Below, one piece after another: positions 16,992 through 25,923 of a stretch of 64,000 nucleotides of DNA (within the stretch, counting starts at the first letter, position 1; each line of letters starts with the position of its first letter). A model generated the notes under the pieces. It was not told where the DNA came from, ran no database searches, and was given only the letters and a program-made list of their open reading frames with translations. The position numbers and the translations under genes were made by a program. Source of the DNA: JALHMI01 sp964598535 (GTDB lineage Bacteria > Planctomycetota > Planctomycetia > Pirellulales > PALSA-1355). Location of the stretch: positions 62,001-126,000 of the forward strand of contig CAZRCI010000008.1 of assembly GCA_964598535.1 (NCBI GenBank). The letters run 5' to 3'.

Positions 16992-18002
16992 ATGATGCGG
17001 AAAGAGACGATCGTGCCGATGCCGCGGAGCTCCATCCGTCGGGCACTCAGCCTGACGCTGCTGGGCGTGGCTGCGCTGCTGGGCGTTGCCGGGTGTTCGC
17101 CTGGCGCCGCCAGCCAGGAGGGGACAATTCGGATTACTGGCTCCGATACTATGGTGAATCTGGCCCAGGCCTGGGCCGAAGCCTACCAGGTCGACCATCC
17201 AGATATCTCTTGCCAGGTGCGCGGGGGCGGCTCGGGCGTCGGCATCGCGGCCTTGATTAGCGGCAAAGTGGACATCGCCCCGTCAAGCCGGGCGATGAGT
17301 GCCGAAGAGCGGAAGCTGGTCGAAGAGAAAACCGGCAAGAAGCCCAAGGAGATTATCGTCGGCACCGACGCGCTGGCGATCTATGTGCATCGGGAAAACC
17401 CGCTGAACGAGATCTCGCTGGAAGAGCTTGCCGGGATCTATGGCGAAGGTGGAAAGATCGAAACGTGGCAGCAACTTGGCGTGGACAACCCGGCTTGTCC
17501 TAGTGGCGAAATCGTTCGCATCAGCCGGCAAAACAACTCGGGCACCTACGTCTACTTTCGTGATACGGTGCTGGGCAAAGACGGCCAATACAAAAAAGGA
17601 ACCACCGCCCAGAACGGTTCGTCGGACGTCGTGGATTTGGTGGGCAGTACGCCCTGCGCGATGGGCTATAGCGGCATGGGGTACTTCGAGCCCGATAAGG
17701 TAAAGATGCTCAAGGTCGCCAAGAAAAAGGGCAGCGAAGCGGTTGCCCCCTCGCTCGTCACAGCGCTCGACAGATCCTACCCAATTGCCCGGCCGCTATA
17801 TCTCTACACGCTTGGCGAACCGGCTGGAGCCCTCGCGGAATTCATCGAGTGGATTCTCGGCACCCCGGGGCAGCAAATCGTCAGTGACGTGGGCTACGTG
17901 CCTAACGAACAGAAAGCGGCCGCGGAACCCAATCCAACGGAAGCCAGGCCCGCCGAGACCGCTCCGGCCGAGATCGGGGCCGACGCGCAGTCTCGGACAT
18001 AA
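16992..18002 (+). CDS. pstS: Phosphate-binding lipoprotein PstS
   Basis: This is the periplasmic phosphate receptor of the Pst ABC importer. I use ATG 16992; ATG 16995 and 17019 are alternatives. The frame is open far upstream but there only mirrors mnmA. The product has a lipoprotein signal ending LLGVAGC and then the phosphate-binding pattern: ITGSDTMVNLAQAW, GGGSGVGIAALISGKVDIAPSSR, and ISRQNNSGTYVYF in place of the usual SGT site. DVVDLVGSTPCAMGYSGMGY is the late family block. The last ~30 residues are Pro/Glu/Ala-rich. pstC starts 12 bases downstream. Confidence 0.93.
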   Translation: MMRKETIVPMPRSSIRRALSLTLLGVAALLGVAGCSPGAASQEGTIRITGSDTMVNLAQAWAEAYQVDHPDISCQVRGGGSGVGIAALISGKVDIAPSSRAMSAEERKLVEEKTGKKPKEIIVGTDALAIYVHRENPLNEISLEELAGIYGEGGKIETWQQLGVDNPACPSGEIVRISRQNNSGTYVYFRDTVLGKDGQYKKGTTAQNGSSDVVDLVGSTPCAMGYSGMGYFEPDKVKMLKVAKKKGSEAVAPSLVTALDRSYPIARPLYLYTLGEPAGALAEFIEWILGTPGQQIVSDVGYVPNEQKAAAEPNPTEARPAETAPAEIGADAQSRT

Positions 18003-18014
18003 AAAGACATACGC

Positions 18015-18959
18015 ATGGCAACGATTACTGGAAATTTGAAAGAACGAAGGCCGCGCTCGCGGCGAGGAGCCTCGGCCGCGCGCCGGCTGGGTGAGCTGGC
18101 GATCGAGTCGCTGATTCGCGTCTGCGGCTGGAGCGCGATTCTGTTCGTATTCGGCATCTTCTTCTTCGTGTTTCGCGAAGGCGCGCCGATGCTGTTTGGC
18201 GGGTTGGATTTGGTGACGTTCTTCACCTCGACCGACTGGAATCCCGTCTCGAAGAATCCGCAATATGGCATTCTGGGCCTCTTGGCTGGCACTGCGTCGG
18301 TAACCGTGATGTCGATGTCGCTGGCTGTGCCGCTGGGACTGGGAGCGGCGGTCTTCGTCTCCGAATTTTGCTCGCCCAAGATCAAGGAAGTGCTCAAGAT
18401 CGCGATCGAAATGCTGGCCGCCATTCCGTCGATCGTATGGGGGTTCATCGCCTACATGATGCTGAATCCGCTAATCATCGCGGTGACCGGCGCTCCCGTC
18501 GGGTTGAACGTGTTGAACGCGAGCATCATCTTGGCGCTGATGAGCGTGCCGGTGATCGTGTCGGTGGGCGAAGACGCGCTCAAAGCCGTTCCGGACTCCT
18601 ATCGCGAGGCCGCGATCGCGCTGGGGGCTAGTCGCTGGGAGATCGTCTATCGTGTGTTGTTTCCCGCGGCGAAGAACGGATTGCTGGCCGCCGTGCTTTT
18701 GGGCGTGGGGCGCGCCATCGGCGAAACAATGGCTGTGCTTATGGCCACGGGCAACGCGAACCAGATTCCACGTAGTCCGCTCGACCGCGTGCAAACGCTG
18801 ACCGCCACCATCGCGGCGGAGCTTGGTGAAGCCGTGCAGGGAGACGACCATTACCGCGTGTTGTTCGTGATCGGGATCCTGCTGTTCGCGATCGCGTTTG
18901 CCGTAAACCTGTCGGCCGACCTGATCGTGCGAGGCATTCGGGGCAAGCAAAATGCTTGA
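18015..18959 (+). CDS. pstC: Phosphate ABC transporter permease PstC
   Basis: The 314-residue product has a basic N terminus (KERRPRSRRG), about six membrane helices and the EAA loop REAAIALGASRWEIVYRVLFP that docks to the ATPase. YGILGLLAGTASVTVMS and IPSIVWGFIAY are PstC-typical. It forms the channel with PstA. Its TGA (18957-18959) overlaps the pstA start ATG 18952 by 8 bases, so translation is probably coupled. Confidence 0.94.
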   Translation: MATITGNLKERRPRSRRGASAARRLGELAIESLIRVCGWSAILFVFGIFFFVFREGAPMLFGGLDLVTFFTSTDWNPVSKNPQYGILGLLAGTASVTVMSMSLAVPLGLGAAVFVSEFCSPKIKEVLKIAIEMLAAIPSIVWGFIAYMMLNPLIIAVTGAPVGLNVLNASIILALMSVPVIVSVGEDALKAVPDSYREAAIALGASRWEIVYRVLFPAAKNGLLAAVLLGVGRAIGETMAVLMATGNANQIPRSPLDRVQTLTATIAAELGEAVQGDDHYRVLFVIGILLFAIAFAVNLSADLIVRGIRGKQNA

Positions 18960-20280
18960 GAACCGTACGAAACATTTTCGCTATTACGTCGCGGCGAAGC
19001 CGAACGGTAACCTGGGAGATGGCACGGCCGAGCATCCGCTACGCAGCATGCAGGACGTGCTCAACGACATTCGCCGGCGACATGCGGGCGAGTCGCCCAC
19101 CGTGCGGCGACTGGGCGGTTACGACCGGCTCGACATTTGCTCGGTGCTTAAGGGGCCCTCGGCCAAGGCGGATACGAAGCAGCGTTACGAGTTCTTCGTC
19201 GATCCGCTAGGAACTTCGGAGCGGGCGATGGGCACGGCCGCCCTTCCCTGGCCAGATCTGGAGGCGGCGCTCGAGGGTGTGGCGAAAATGGACACCGAGG
19301 GGAAGATTCACCTTGAGCCCGGCGAGCACCTGAGTCTCACGGTCCGTGAAGTGTTCTCGGCGACGCCCGTCGATCGACGCAAGCGACGGCACGAGTGGAC
19401 CGCGCAGATTGTGCTGGGACTGATGACACTGTCGCTTGTCGTGCCGCTGGTGTTGATCTTGGGCCACCTGGTTTACAAAGCGTGGCCGGTGTTGACGCCA
19501 TCGTTCCTTTTTGAGAACCCGCGCAATCAGATGACGGCCGGCGGCGTGTGGGCGCCGCTCGTGGGAACGTTTTACCTGGTGTTTATTTCATTGCTGGTGG
19601 CCTCGCCGATTGGCGTGCTGGCCGGAGTCTATTTGAATGAGTATGCCCGCGACAACTGGTTCACGCGGATCGTGAATCTTGCGGTGGTGAACCTGGCCGG
19701 TGTGCCGAGCATCGTACATGCCCTGTTTGGCGTGGGCGCCTTCGTGATGTTTGCGAATATGGGCGAAAGCGTCCTCGCCGCTTCGTGTACGTTGGCGATC
19801 ATGACACTGCCGGTGATCATCACCAGCACGCGCGAGGCCTTGGCCAGCGTGCCGATGAATTTTCGCGAAGCCTGCTGGAACATGGGCGCAAGCCGCTGGC
19901 AGACGATTCGCACGATTGTACTGCCCAACTCGATCAGCGGCATTCTTACCGGCGTGATTTTGCAAGTTTCTCGTGCGGCCGGTGAAACAGCCCCCATTTT
20001 GTTTACCGGTGCCGCGCTGTACATGACCATTCCCACGAAGGGGTTGCGGTCGTTTTTTCCCTATTCTCTGCACGACGGTTGCATGGCTTTGTCGTATCAC
20101 CTGCACGTGATGCTCACGCAGGTAAAAGGAGCATCGGCCGAGCAGATCGCGTCGGGTAAATCGTTGCCGCTGGAGCACCTCCAATATGGAACGGCCGTCG
20201 TGCTCATCGGCTTGGTGCTGACGGTCAACAGCGTATCGATCGGGTTGCGGATGTACTTGCGCTCGCGGAAGAAGTGGTAA
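18952..20280 (+). CDS. pstA: Phosphate ABC transporter permease PstA with extra N-terminal domain
   Basis: The C-terminal ~290 residues are a standard PstA: helices from about residue 147, GTFYLVFISLLVASPIGVLAGVYLNEYA, AGVPSIVHALFGVGAFV, the EAA loop NFREACWNMGASRWQTIRTIVLP and AAGETAPILFTGAA. Unusually, ~145 soluble residues precede the first helix and would lie in the cytoplasm. This part contains two similar units, YYVAAKPNGNLGDGTAEHP and FFVDPLGTSERAMGTAALPW, each followed by a helix (SMQDVLNDI, DLEAALEGV), like the entry strand of DUF1565/pectate-lyase-type beta helices. The ATG inside the end of pstC, with no better internal start before the extension, supports it being translated. Confidence 0.92.
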   Translation: MLENRTKHFRYYVAAKPNGNLGDGTAEHPLRSMQDVLNDIRRRHAGESPTVRRLGGYDRLDICSVLKGPSAKADTKQRYEFFVDPLGTSERAMGTAALPWPDLEAALEGVAKMDTEGKIHLEPGEHLSLTVREVFSATPVDRRKRRHEWTAQIVLGLMTLSLVVPLVLILGHLVYKAWPVLTPSFLFENPRNQMTAGGVWAPLVGTFYLVFISLLVASPIGVLAGVYLNEYARDNWFTRIVNLAVVNLAGVPSIVHALFGVGAFVMFANMGESVLAASCTLAIMTLPVIITSTREALASVPMNFREACWNMGASRWQTIRTIVLPNSISGILTGVILQVSRAAGETAPILFTGAALYMTIPTKGLRSFFPYSLHDGCMALSYHLHVMLTQVKGASAEQIASGKSLPLEHLQYGTAVVLIGLVLTVNSVSIGLRMYLRSRKKW

Positions 20281-20283
20281 CGT

Positions 20284-21039
20284 ATGGCCGAAGTTGGTAT
20301 CGAGATTCGGGATCTGTCGGTCAAGTATGGCGACAAGCTTGCCTTGCGCGAGGTGTCGCTCGACATCCCGCCGAACCAGATTTTTGGAATCATCGGTCCG
20401 GCCAATAGCGGTAAGACGACCCTGCTCAAGTGCATCAATCGCACGATCGACTTTGTTAGCGCCGCTGAAATCAAGGGCCGGTTGCTGGTCGGCGGGCAGG
20501 ATGTTCGCCGGATGCGAAACGTGTATGAGCTGCGGCGGCGGATCGGCATGGTGTTTCCCCTACCCGTCGGATTGCCGATGTCGATCTACGACAACGTCGC
20601 CTATGGTCCTCGCATGGCCGGCGTGCGACAGCGCGGAGAACTCGACATGCTGGTTGAGCGTTGTCTGCGGCAAGCGGCTTTGTGGGACGAAGTGAAAGAC
20701 CGGCTCGAGATGCTCGGCACGAAGCTGTCGGGCGGACAGCAGCAGCGCCTGACGCTGGCCCGGGCGCTTTCGCTGGAGCCGGATATCTTGTGCCTTGACG
20801 AGTTCTCGATTGCGATTGATCCGGTGACGACGATGAAGATCGAAGAAGTGCTGCTCGAATTATCACGCGAGATGACGATCGTACTGGTCACCAACCTGGT
20901 GCAGCAGGCGCGGCGGCTTGCGCAGAACGTGGCCTTCTTCAACGGGGCTCGATTGGTCGAGGTGGGCGAAACGAAGCAGATATTTACCAAGCCTCGCGAG
21001 CAGTTGACTTTCGACTATGTGACTGGAAACATTGGGTAA
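20284..21039 (+). CDS. pstB: Phosphate ABC transporter ATPase PstB1, degenerate Q-loop and H-loop
   Basis: Of the two tandem PstB subunits this is the first, 3 bases after pstA. Walker A is GPANSGKT (38-45) and the signature LSGGQQQR (148-155) is canonical. The Q-loop, VFQRP in typical PstB, reads VFPLP (Gln replaced by Pro92). Walker B is LDEF (Glu173 kept, following Pro lost) with D-loop IAID. The switch region, normally VTHN, reads VTNL, with Asn204 in place of His. The Walker site of this subunit should therefore bind ATP but hydrolyse poorly, while its signature can serve the partner. The other regions (MSIYDNVAYGPR, IFTKP) are PstB-like. Confidence 0.92.
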   Translation: MAEVGIEIRDLSVKYGDKLALREVSLDIPPNQIFGIIGPANSGKTTLLKCINRTIDFVSAAEIKGRLLVGGQDVRRMRNVYELRRRIGMVFPLPVGLPMSIYDNVAYGPRMAGVRQRGELDMLVERCLRQAALWDEVKDRLEMLGTKLSGGQQQRLTLARALSLEPDILCLDEFSIAIDPVTTMKIEEVLLELSREMTIVLVTNLVQQARRLAQNVAFFNGARLVEVGETKQIFTKPREQLTFDYVTGNIG

Positions 21040-21055
21040 TTGGAAACATCGGCCG

Positions 21056-21829
21056 ATGTCGCCCGAGATGCACAGTATTCGGACACGGGACCTGAATCTC
21101 TGGTATGGAGACTTCCAGGCGCTCAAGCACATCAGCGCGGATATCCGCGCGGCCTGCGTTACGGCGCTGATCGGCCCCTCGGGTTGTGGCAAGACGAGCC
21201 TCTTGCGTTGCTTTAATCGGATCAACGAACGCTACGGGAATGTGCGCACCACGGGCGAGATCTCAATCCTAGGGAAGAACGTCTACGATGAGGACGTGTC
21301 CCTCTCGGAATTGCGGAAGACCGTGGGAATGGTGTTCCAACGGCCGAACCCGCTGCCAATCTCGATTTATGAGAACGTGCTGTTCGGCTTGCGAGTTCAC
21401 ACGCGGCGCGATGCTAGCTCGCGGAGCGAACGCGACGCGCTGGTTGAGACGGCGCTATCGGACGTCTTTCTGTGGAATGATGTCAAGGACAAGTTGCAAA
21501 GCAAGGCAACCTTGCTCACGCTCGAACAACAGCAGAAGCTATGCATCGCGAGGCTTCTGCCACTTAAGCCGCGGGTGATCCTGATGGATGAGCCCTGTTC
21601 GGCTTTGGATGCCGAAGGAACTCAGGCCATCGAGACGCTGATCGACACGCTCAAGGAGCGATATACGATCGTCATCGTGACGCATAACATGAGCCAGGCC
21701 GCGCGGAGCAGCGAAGAGTGCATTTACATGCTGCTGGGCGAAGTCATCGAACACGGAAAAACGAAGGATATCTTTCTAAATCCGCAGCGGAAGGAAACGG
21801 AAATGTATATCGAGGGGCGGTACGGTTAA
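21056..21829 (+). CDS. pstB: Phosphate ABC transporter ATPase PstB2, degenerate signature
   Basis: I use ATG 21056; a TTG at 21032 overlapping pstB1 by 8 bases is possible. In the 257-residue product Walker A GPSGCGKT (40-47), Q-loop VFQRPNPLPIS (Gln95), Walker B LMDEPCSALD (Glu179) and switch VTHNMSQAA (His210) are all canonical for PstB. The ABC signature is not: where PstB has LSGGQQQRL, this has LTLEQQQKL (154-162), with both glycines and the serine lost. This is the exact complement of the losses in PstB1, pointing to a PstB1-PstB2 heterodimer with one complete composite ATP site. Confidence 0.92.
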   Translation: MSPEMHSIRTRDLNLWYGDFQALKHISADIRAACVTALIGPSGCGKTSLLRCFNRINERYGNVRTTGEISILGKNVYDEDVSLSELRKTVGMVFQRPNPLPISIYENVLFGLRVHTRRDASSRSERDALVETALSDVFLWNDVKDKLQSKATLLTLEQQQKLCIARLLPLKPRVILMDEPCSALDAEGTQAIETLIDTLKERYTIVIVTHNMSQAARSSEECIYMLLGEVIEHGKTKDIFLNPQRKETEMYIEGRYG

Positions 21830-21911
21830 TGTCTCCTGGGGGTTGCCGGCGGGCAGCCGACGCTGCTATCTCACTTTACAGAACACGCTGGTTCGGCGAG
21901 ACTTGACGATT

Positions 21912-22574
21912 ATGGCCAAGCAGCTTCCGCGACAGATCGAAGGTCTCAAACAGAAGATTCTCTTTGTGGGGACTCTCGTCGAGGAGGCGATTGCCAAAGC
22001 CACTCAGGCACTCAACACGCGCGATGCAAACCTCGCCCGTTCGGTGATCGAAGCGGACTCGGAAATCGACCGAATGGAGGTCGAAGTCGAGGAGGAGTGC
22101 CTGAAAATTCTAGCGCTTTACCAGCCCGTGGCCGCCGACCTGCGGTTCGTCGTAGCGGTGCTGAAGATCAACAACGATTTGGAGCGGATGGGAGATCTGG
22201 CTCGAAACATCGCTAAACGGGTCGTGTTTCTATCCGAGCGCGAGGAGCTGTATGATTTGCCGGTGGACTATCGGCCGATGGCGGCTCAGGTGAAATCGAT
22301 GGTGAAAAACAGCCTCGATGCCTTGGTAAATGCCGATACCGCGCTCGCACAGAAAATTCGCCGTGATGATGACGAAGTGGACGCACAGCGCCGTACGATC
22401 GAAAAACAGATCGAGGCCCACCTGCGCGACAATCCAGGCCAGGCCGAAGGGCTCATGCGGCTGGCATCAGTGGCGCGTCACCTGGAACGGATTGCCGACA
22501 TGGCCACGAACATCGCCGAAGACGTGATCTACATGGTCGAAGGCGAAATCGTTCGGCATCATTTCAACGAGTAA
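21912..22574 (+). CDS. phoU: Phosphate transport regulator PhoU
   Basis: The ATG at 21912 (MAKQLPRQIEGLKQKI) is used because it matches the family start. The 220-residue product is all-helical with two PhoU three-helix repeats: EADSEIDRMEVEVEEECLKILALYQPVAADLRFVVAVLKINNDLERMGDLARNIAKR read in pieces gives the metal-binding ExxxD and ERMGD motifs, repeated later as RRDDDEVDAQ and RHLERIADMATNIAED. PhoU couples Pst status to the PhoR/PhoB system and limits phosphate uptake. It ends the operon. No phoR/phoB is present in the window. Confidence 0.95.
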   Translation: MAKQLPRQIEGLKQKILFVGTLVEEAIAKATQALNTRDANLARSVIEADSEIDRMEVEVEEECLKILALYQPVAADLRFVVAVLKINNDLERMGDLARNIAKRVVFLSEREELYDLPVDYRPMAAQVKSMVKNSLDALVNADTALAQKIRRDDDEVDAQRRTIEKQIEAHLRDNPGQAEGLMRLASVARHLERIADMATNIAEDVIYMVEGEIVRHHFNE

Positions 22575-22619
22575 CTCCGATTGAGGTTCGACTGAGTCCA
22601 TATATCGAACGAGAAGCAG

Positions 22620-24281
22620 CTATCGACAGGGCACTAGTTCGTGCTCGGCCAGATACTCGTCGCCCACGGGATAGTTCCGGAAGCGGATCGAATTGTAGGT
22701 CTCGAACCATCGGGCGATATCGGATTCGATATCACGATCATAGTTCGGCGCGACGTGCAACGTCTTGCCGCCGCCCGGATCTCGCAGGTCGCCCTGCTCG
22801 GCAATTACGCGGCCGCCATGGATCACAAACCTTGGCAGCTCGAACATCGTCTGAACGTTTTCGTGGGGAGTGTAGATCGTCACGTCGGCGTCCGCGCCGG
22901 GGCCGAGATGTCCTTTGTTTTTCAAGCCAAGAATTCTTGCCGGCCCACTCCGAGTGATGATGCAAATCTCCTGGAGCGTATACTCTCGGTCGAGATCCCA
23001 GAGGGTCGAACGTTCGCGTACTTGCCGCGGCAGGGTCTTCATCACGTCGCGACGATACGTGCGGTCCATGAGCAGGCGAATGATATGCGGATAGGCCAGG
23101 AACGAGCCGCCGTTAGGATGGTCGGTGCTCATTGCGACGCGCCACGGATCCTCGACCAGCAAGTACCACTCGAGACCGATCGCCCATTGAAGGGCGTTGA
23201 TCACGCTCTTTTGCTTGTACTCGATGGGAGCGATGCCGCAGCCGGCTTCCATCTCAATCTCGGCCGAGAACCATTTGGTTCCATAGACGTTGCTGAGATA
23301 ATAGCCCAGGGGCCCGTCGCCGGTCATGCTGGTCGTGTGGCCGAATAGAACCTGTCCGACATCGACGGTCAGGTTTGGGTGCTCATTCACATAAGCGGCC
23401 AGCGGCACGACTTTTGATCCGAAGGTACTTTCGTCTCCGTCAGAACCGCCGTAGCTATGGAATTGAATGTGTGTCAGGTGCCCGCCGAACTCGGCGAGCG
23501 TCTTCATGGTTTCGAGTGTCGTGGCCCAGTTGCCGGGCATGCCCAGATTGTTGCAATGCAGATGAACGGGATGCGGAAGACGCAGCTCATGCGCGGCTTG
23601 CGTGATACCGCGAATGATCTGTCGCGGCGTAACGTCGAAGTGTTCGACAACAGAATCGAGTCCGCTAACATTTCCCGAGGCCTGTTGCTTCCAGACCTCG
23701 ACACCTCCGGGATTAACCATCTTGGGGGCGTAGCCCTTGGCGGCGGAAAGTAGCCATCCGAGGAACGCTTGCACGCGGGCCGGCTCGCCATCGCGGATGG
23801 CTTGCATCAGGTAGTGGTTATTGCCGACGACGACGTAAAACCCCTTGTCGATACAGGGCGTATCCGCGAACTCCTCGTGGACGTGCCGGGCGGCGAGCGG
23901 CGGGATCGCGGCGTCGAACGCCGTGGTATAGCCCATGCCGGCGTACTTGTAGCCTGTGGCGAATGTGCTGGGGACGCTGCCCATCGTGCCGCTGTGCGTG
24001 GTGCGCGTTCGCAGAACCGGGGGAACCTCACGTTTTTCCTCGGGCCGCATTCGGCGGGCGACATTGACCTTGGGACCCGCGATGTGGCAGTGCATGTCGA
24101 TTCCACCCGGCATCACCACCAAACCACGTGCGTCAATGGTATGTGCTGGTTGCGCGGATGGTTCGGCCGGGGACGCGATGATCCTTGAGCCCTCGATCCA
24201 GATGTCTCGAGTCTGGCCGTCAATTCCATTGGCCGGATCATAGACGGTGCCACCGGCAATCTTCGTAAGAGAGCGGCTCAT
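22620..24281 (-). CDS. fhcA: Formylmethanofuran dehydrogenase/hydrolase subunit A
   Basis: FhcA/FmdA is the amidohydrolase-fold subunit that interconverts formyl-methanofuran and formate in tetrahydromethanopterin-linked C1 metabolism. The 553-residue product has the metal-site start GGIDMHCHIAGPKVNVAR, the long family-specific blocks VGNNHYLMQAI, HLHCNNLGMPGNW, FHSYGG, DVGQVLFGHTTSMTGDGP and the signature STDHPNGGSFLAYPH. These separate it from hydantoinases and dihydroorotases. Its ATG overlaps the fhcB stop in ATGA, so the two are translationally coupled. Planctomycetes are known to carry such genes. fhcC and fhcD are not in the window. Confidence 0.93.
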   Translation of the reverse strand: MSRSLTKIAGGTVYDPANGIDGQTRDIWIEGSRIIASPAEPSAQPAHTIDARGLVVMPGGIDMHCHIAGPKVNVARRMRPEEKREVPPVLRTRTTHSGTMGSVPSTFATGYKYAGMGYTTAFDAAIPPLAARHVHEEFADTPCIDKGFYVVVGNNHYLMQAIRDGEPARVQAFLGWLLSAAKGYAPKMVNPGGVEVWKQQASGNVSGLDSVVEHFDVTPRQIIRGITQAAHELRLPHPVHLHCNNLGMPGNWATTLETMKTLAEFGGHLTHIQFHSYGGSDGDESTFGSKVVPLAAYVNEHPNLTVDVGQVLFGHTTSMTGDGPLGYYLSNVYGTKWFSAEIEMEAGCGIAPIEYKQKSVINALQWAIGLEWYLLVEDPWRVAMSTDHPNGGSFLAYPHIIRLLMDRTYRRDVMKTLPRQVRERSTLWDLDREYTLQEICIITRSGPARILGLKNKGHLGPGADADVTIYTPHENVQTMFELPRFVIHGGRVIAEQGDLRDPGGGKTLHVAPNYDRDIESDIARWFETYNSIRFRNYPVGDEYLAEHELVPCR

Positions 24282-25615
24282 GAGGCAGGATCTCCCACGG
24301 CTTGCAGCGAGCGTACACGGCGCTCGATTGCTTGAAGAATCTCAAACGCATTTGGGAGCGACGAATCCAGACTAGGCCGCAAGGGCAGCGGAATTTCGTC
24401 CATCCGGTAAACGGTTCCGCCGGTGTGAATGCCTGCGACCGAGGTCTGAATCGCCACCACGGCGCTAGTCGCTTCGGATGTCGGTCGATGGTCGACGACA
24501 ATATGTGGCACCTTGGCAAGCTCTTGTCGCGCGGCAGGGGTGAGATCTTCGTCCAGATCACATCCGACTAGCAGGACAAGATCGGCTTCGCCGCGAGTGA
24601 GCAATTCGTTGGCCGTGTACTCGCCGGGATTAAATCGTGGATAACCGCGGGCCAGATTGACTCCAAATGCGAATCCAGTGCGCCAGGCAAGCACGTTGTC
24701 TGCGCCGGCTACATTGCCGGACCCTCGCATCGATTTAGCGACAAAACGCGTGTGTGCGTTCATGTCGCGCACCACGGCCAACAGGGCTTCGGTGTTCAAG
24801 TGACGGCCCCGCGTGAGCGCCAACCCCGTCCCAAAGAACATGACGCCGAAACGCGCTTGCTTCATGCGGTGAAACAGATCTTGCCAGGCGTCAAGCGGCA
24901 GGCCGGTGTCTGCCATAACTTGATCCGCATCCGGCTCGCGTCCTGCGGCAAGCGCGCGCAGGGTCCAAAGTGCTTCGAAATCGCGCCCAGGCGTGACCTG
25001 CAAAAATAGATCGGCAAGGTCCGCGGTAGGCGTTCGATGAATATCGACCACGACGATGGTGCGATCGGCTCGACCACGGGGCACAAACATTCCTTTGGGG
25101 AAGACGCTGTAGCGTTCGCAGTGCCGTGGGTGGGTTGTGATCGGATCAACGCCCCAGAAGATCAGTAGGTCGCCGCGATTGGCCACCTCGCCTAGGGAAC
25201 TCGTGACTTCGCCGACGCCTTGAAACGATACGCCCCAGGGCCCGTGATGCAAGCTAGTCGGCGTGTCGAGGCAGGCTCCCGTCCAATCCGCGAGACTGGT
25301 GGCAGCTCGTTGTGTTTCGCAACTAGCATGACGTAGGCCATATACCAGCGGATAGCGTGCGTGGGCGAGCTGTTGCGCGGCATGCTCGATGGCCGCTGGC
25401 AGGTCGACGGGTTGGCCATGAACGGTAGATGCTGGCGACCCGGCGATTGGTAGATCAAAGAACCACCGTTGCCCCAATTCGCAGGCCTGCATTGCTTGGA
25501 CGATCCCGCCGTTTGACAGCGTCAGCACGATATCGTCGCACGTGCAACCACACCCCAGACAAGGCACGTCTTCGACTCGCGTCGCCAGTGGTTTGGCATT
25601 CTGGGGGAGAGGCAA
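24278..25615 (-). CDS. fhcB: Formylmethanofuran dehydrogenase-like subunit B
   Basis: The start is TTG 25615; no in-frame ATG precedes the conserved N terminus. The 445-residue product is the molybdopterin-oxidoreductase-like B subunit: CLGCGCTCDDIVL (Cys19, 22, 26) resembles the Fe-S loop of FwdB. The position that in formate dehydrogenases and FwdB holds the Mo/W ligand (Cys or Sec in the motif C/U-HGP) reads HHGP here, with His123. This suggests it does not bind metal and supports a formyl-hydrolase complex role, as in methylotrophs, rather than CO2 reduction. It is first of two genes on this strand, upstream of fhcA. Confidence 0.88.
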   Translation of the reverse strand: MPLPQNAKPLATRVEDVPCLGCGCTCDDIVLTLSNGGIVQAMQACELGQRWFFDLPIAGSPASTVHGQPVDLPAAIEHAAQQLAHARYPLVYGLRHASCETQRAATSLADWTGACLDTPTSLHHGPWGVSFQGVGEVTSSLGEVANRGDLLIFWGVDPITTHPRHCERYSVFPKGMFVPRGRADRTIVVVDIHRTPTADLADLFLQVTPGRDFEALWTLRALAAGREPDADQVMADTGLPLDAWQDLFHRMKQARFGVMFFGTGLALTRGRHLNTEALLAVVRDMNAHTRFVAKSMRGSGNVAGADNVLAWRTGFAFGVNLARGYPRFNPGEYTANELLTRGEADLVLLVGCDLDEDLTPAARQELAKVPHIVVDHRPTSEATSAVVAIQTSVAGIHTGGTVYRMDEIPLPLRPSLDSSLPNAFEILQAIERRVRSLQAVGDPAS

Positions 25616-25923
25616 GGGTCGTTCTCACAAAATGACCGTCGATTAGCGGGACACGAACGTCAGTATCCGTTTTTCACTCATGGTCGTGGGGGCCATGCAG
25701 CGATAGGCATACGGTAGGCCCGTATCTAGCGGAGTCTCCATTCTTGTTACCGACAAGCGGAAAAGCCAGAGGTGCTGGCCAACCACGCTTGCCCAGCTGC
25801 CGAGGTTGGAATACGGGGACAGGCAGAATTATAACGGTCTCTATCCCGTCGCCCTGAATTGCATTTTTCTTGATATTTTTTGCCACGACAACAGTGGCCA
25901 TCACCTCAGGTTCAAGGACGATT
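25616..25923. other. Divergent fhcB/cupin intergenic region
   Basis: 308 bases between two divergent starts. I see no gene and no convincing promoter hexamer pair; AAGGA (25914-25918) just before ATG 25924 is the ribosome site of the cupin gene. Confidence 0.45.

Noticed and set aside
22620..24281. Alternative call of fhcA as hydantoinase or dihydroorotase
   Set aside because: HIAGPKVNVAR, STDHPNGG and the coupled fhcB gene are specific for formylmethanofuran dehydrogenase subunit A.
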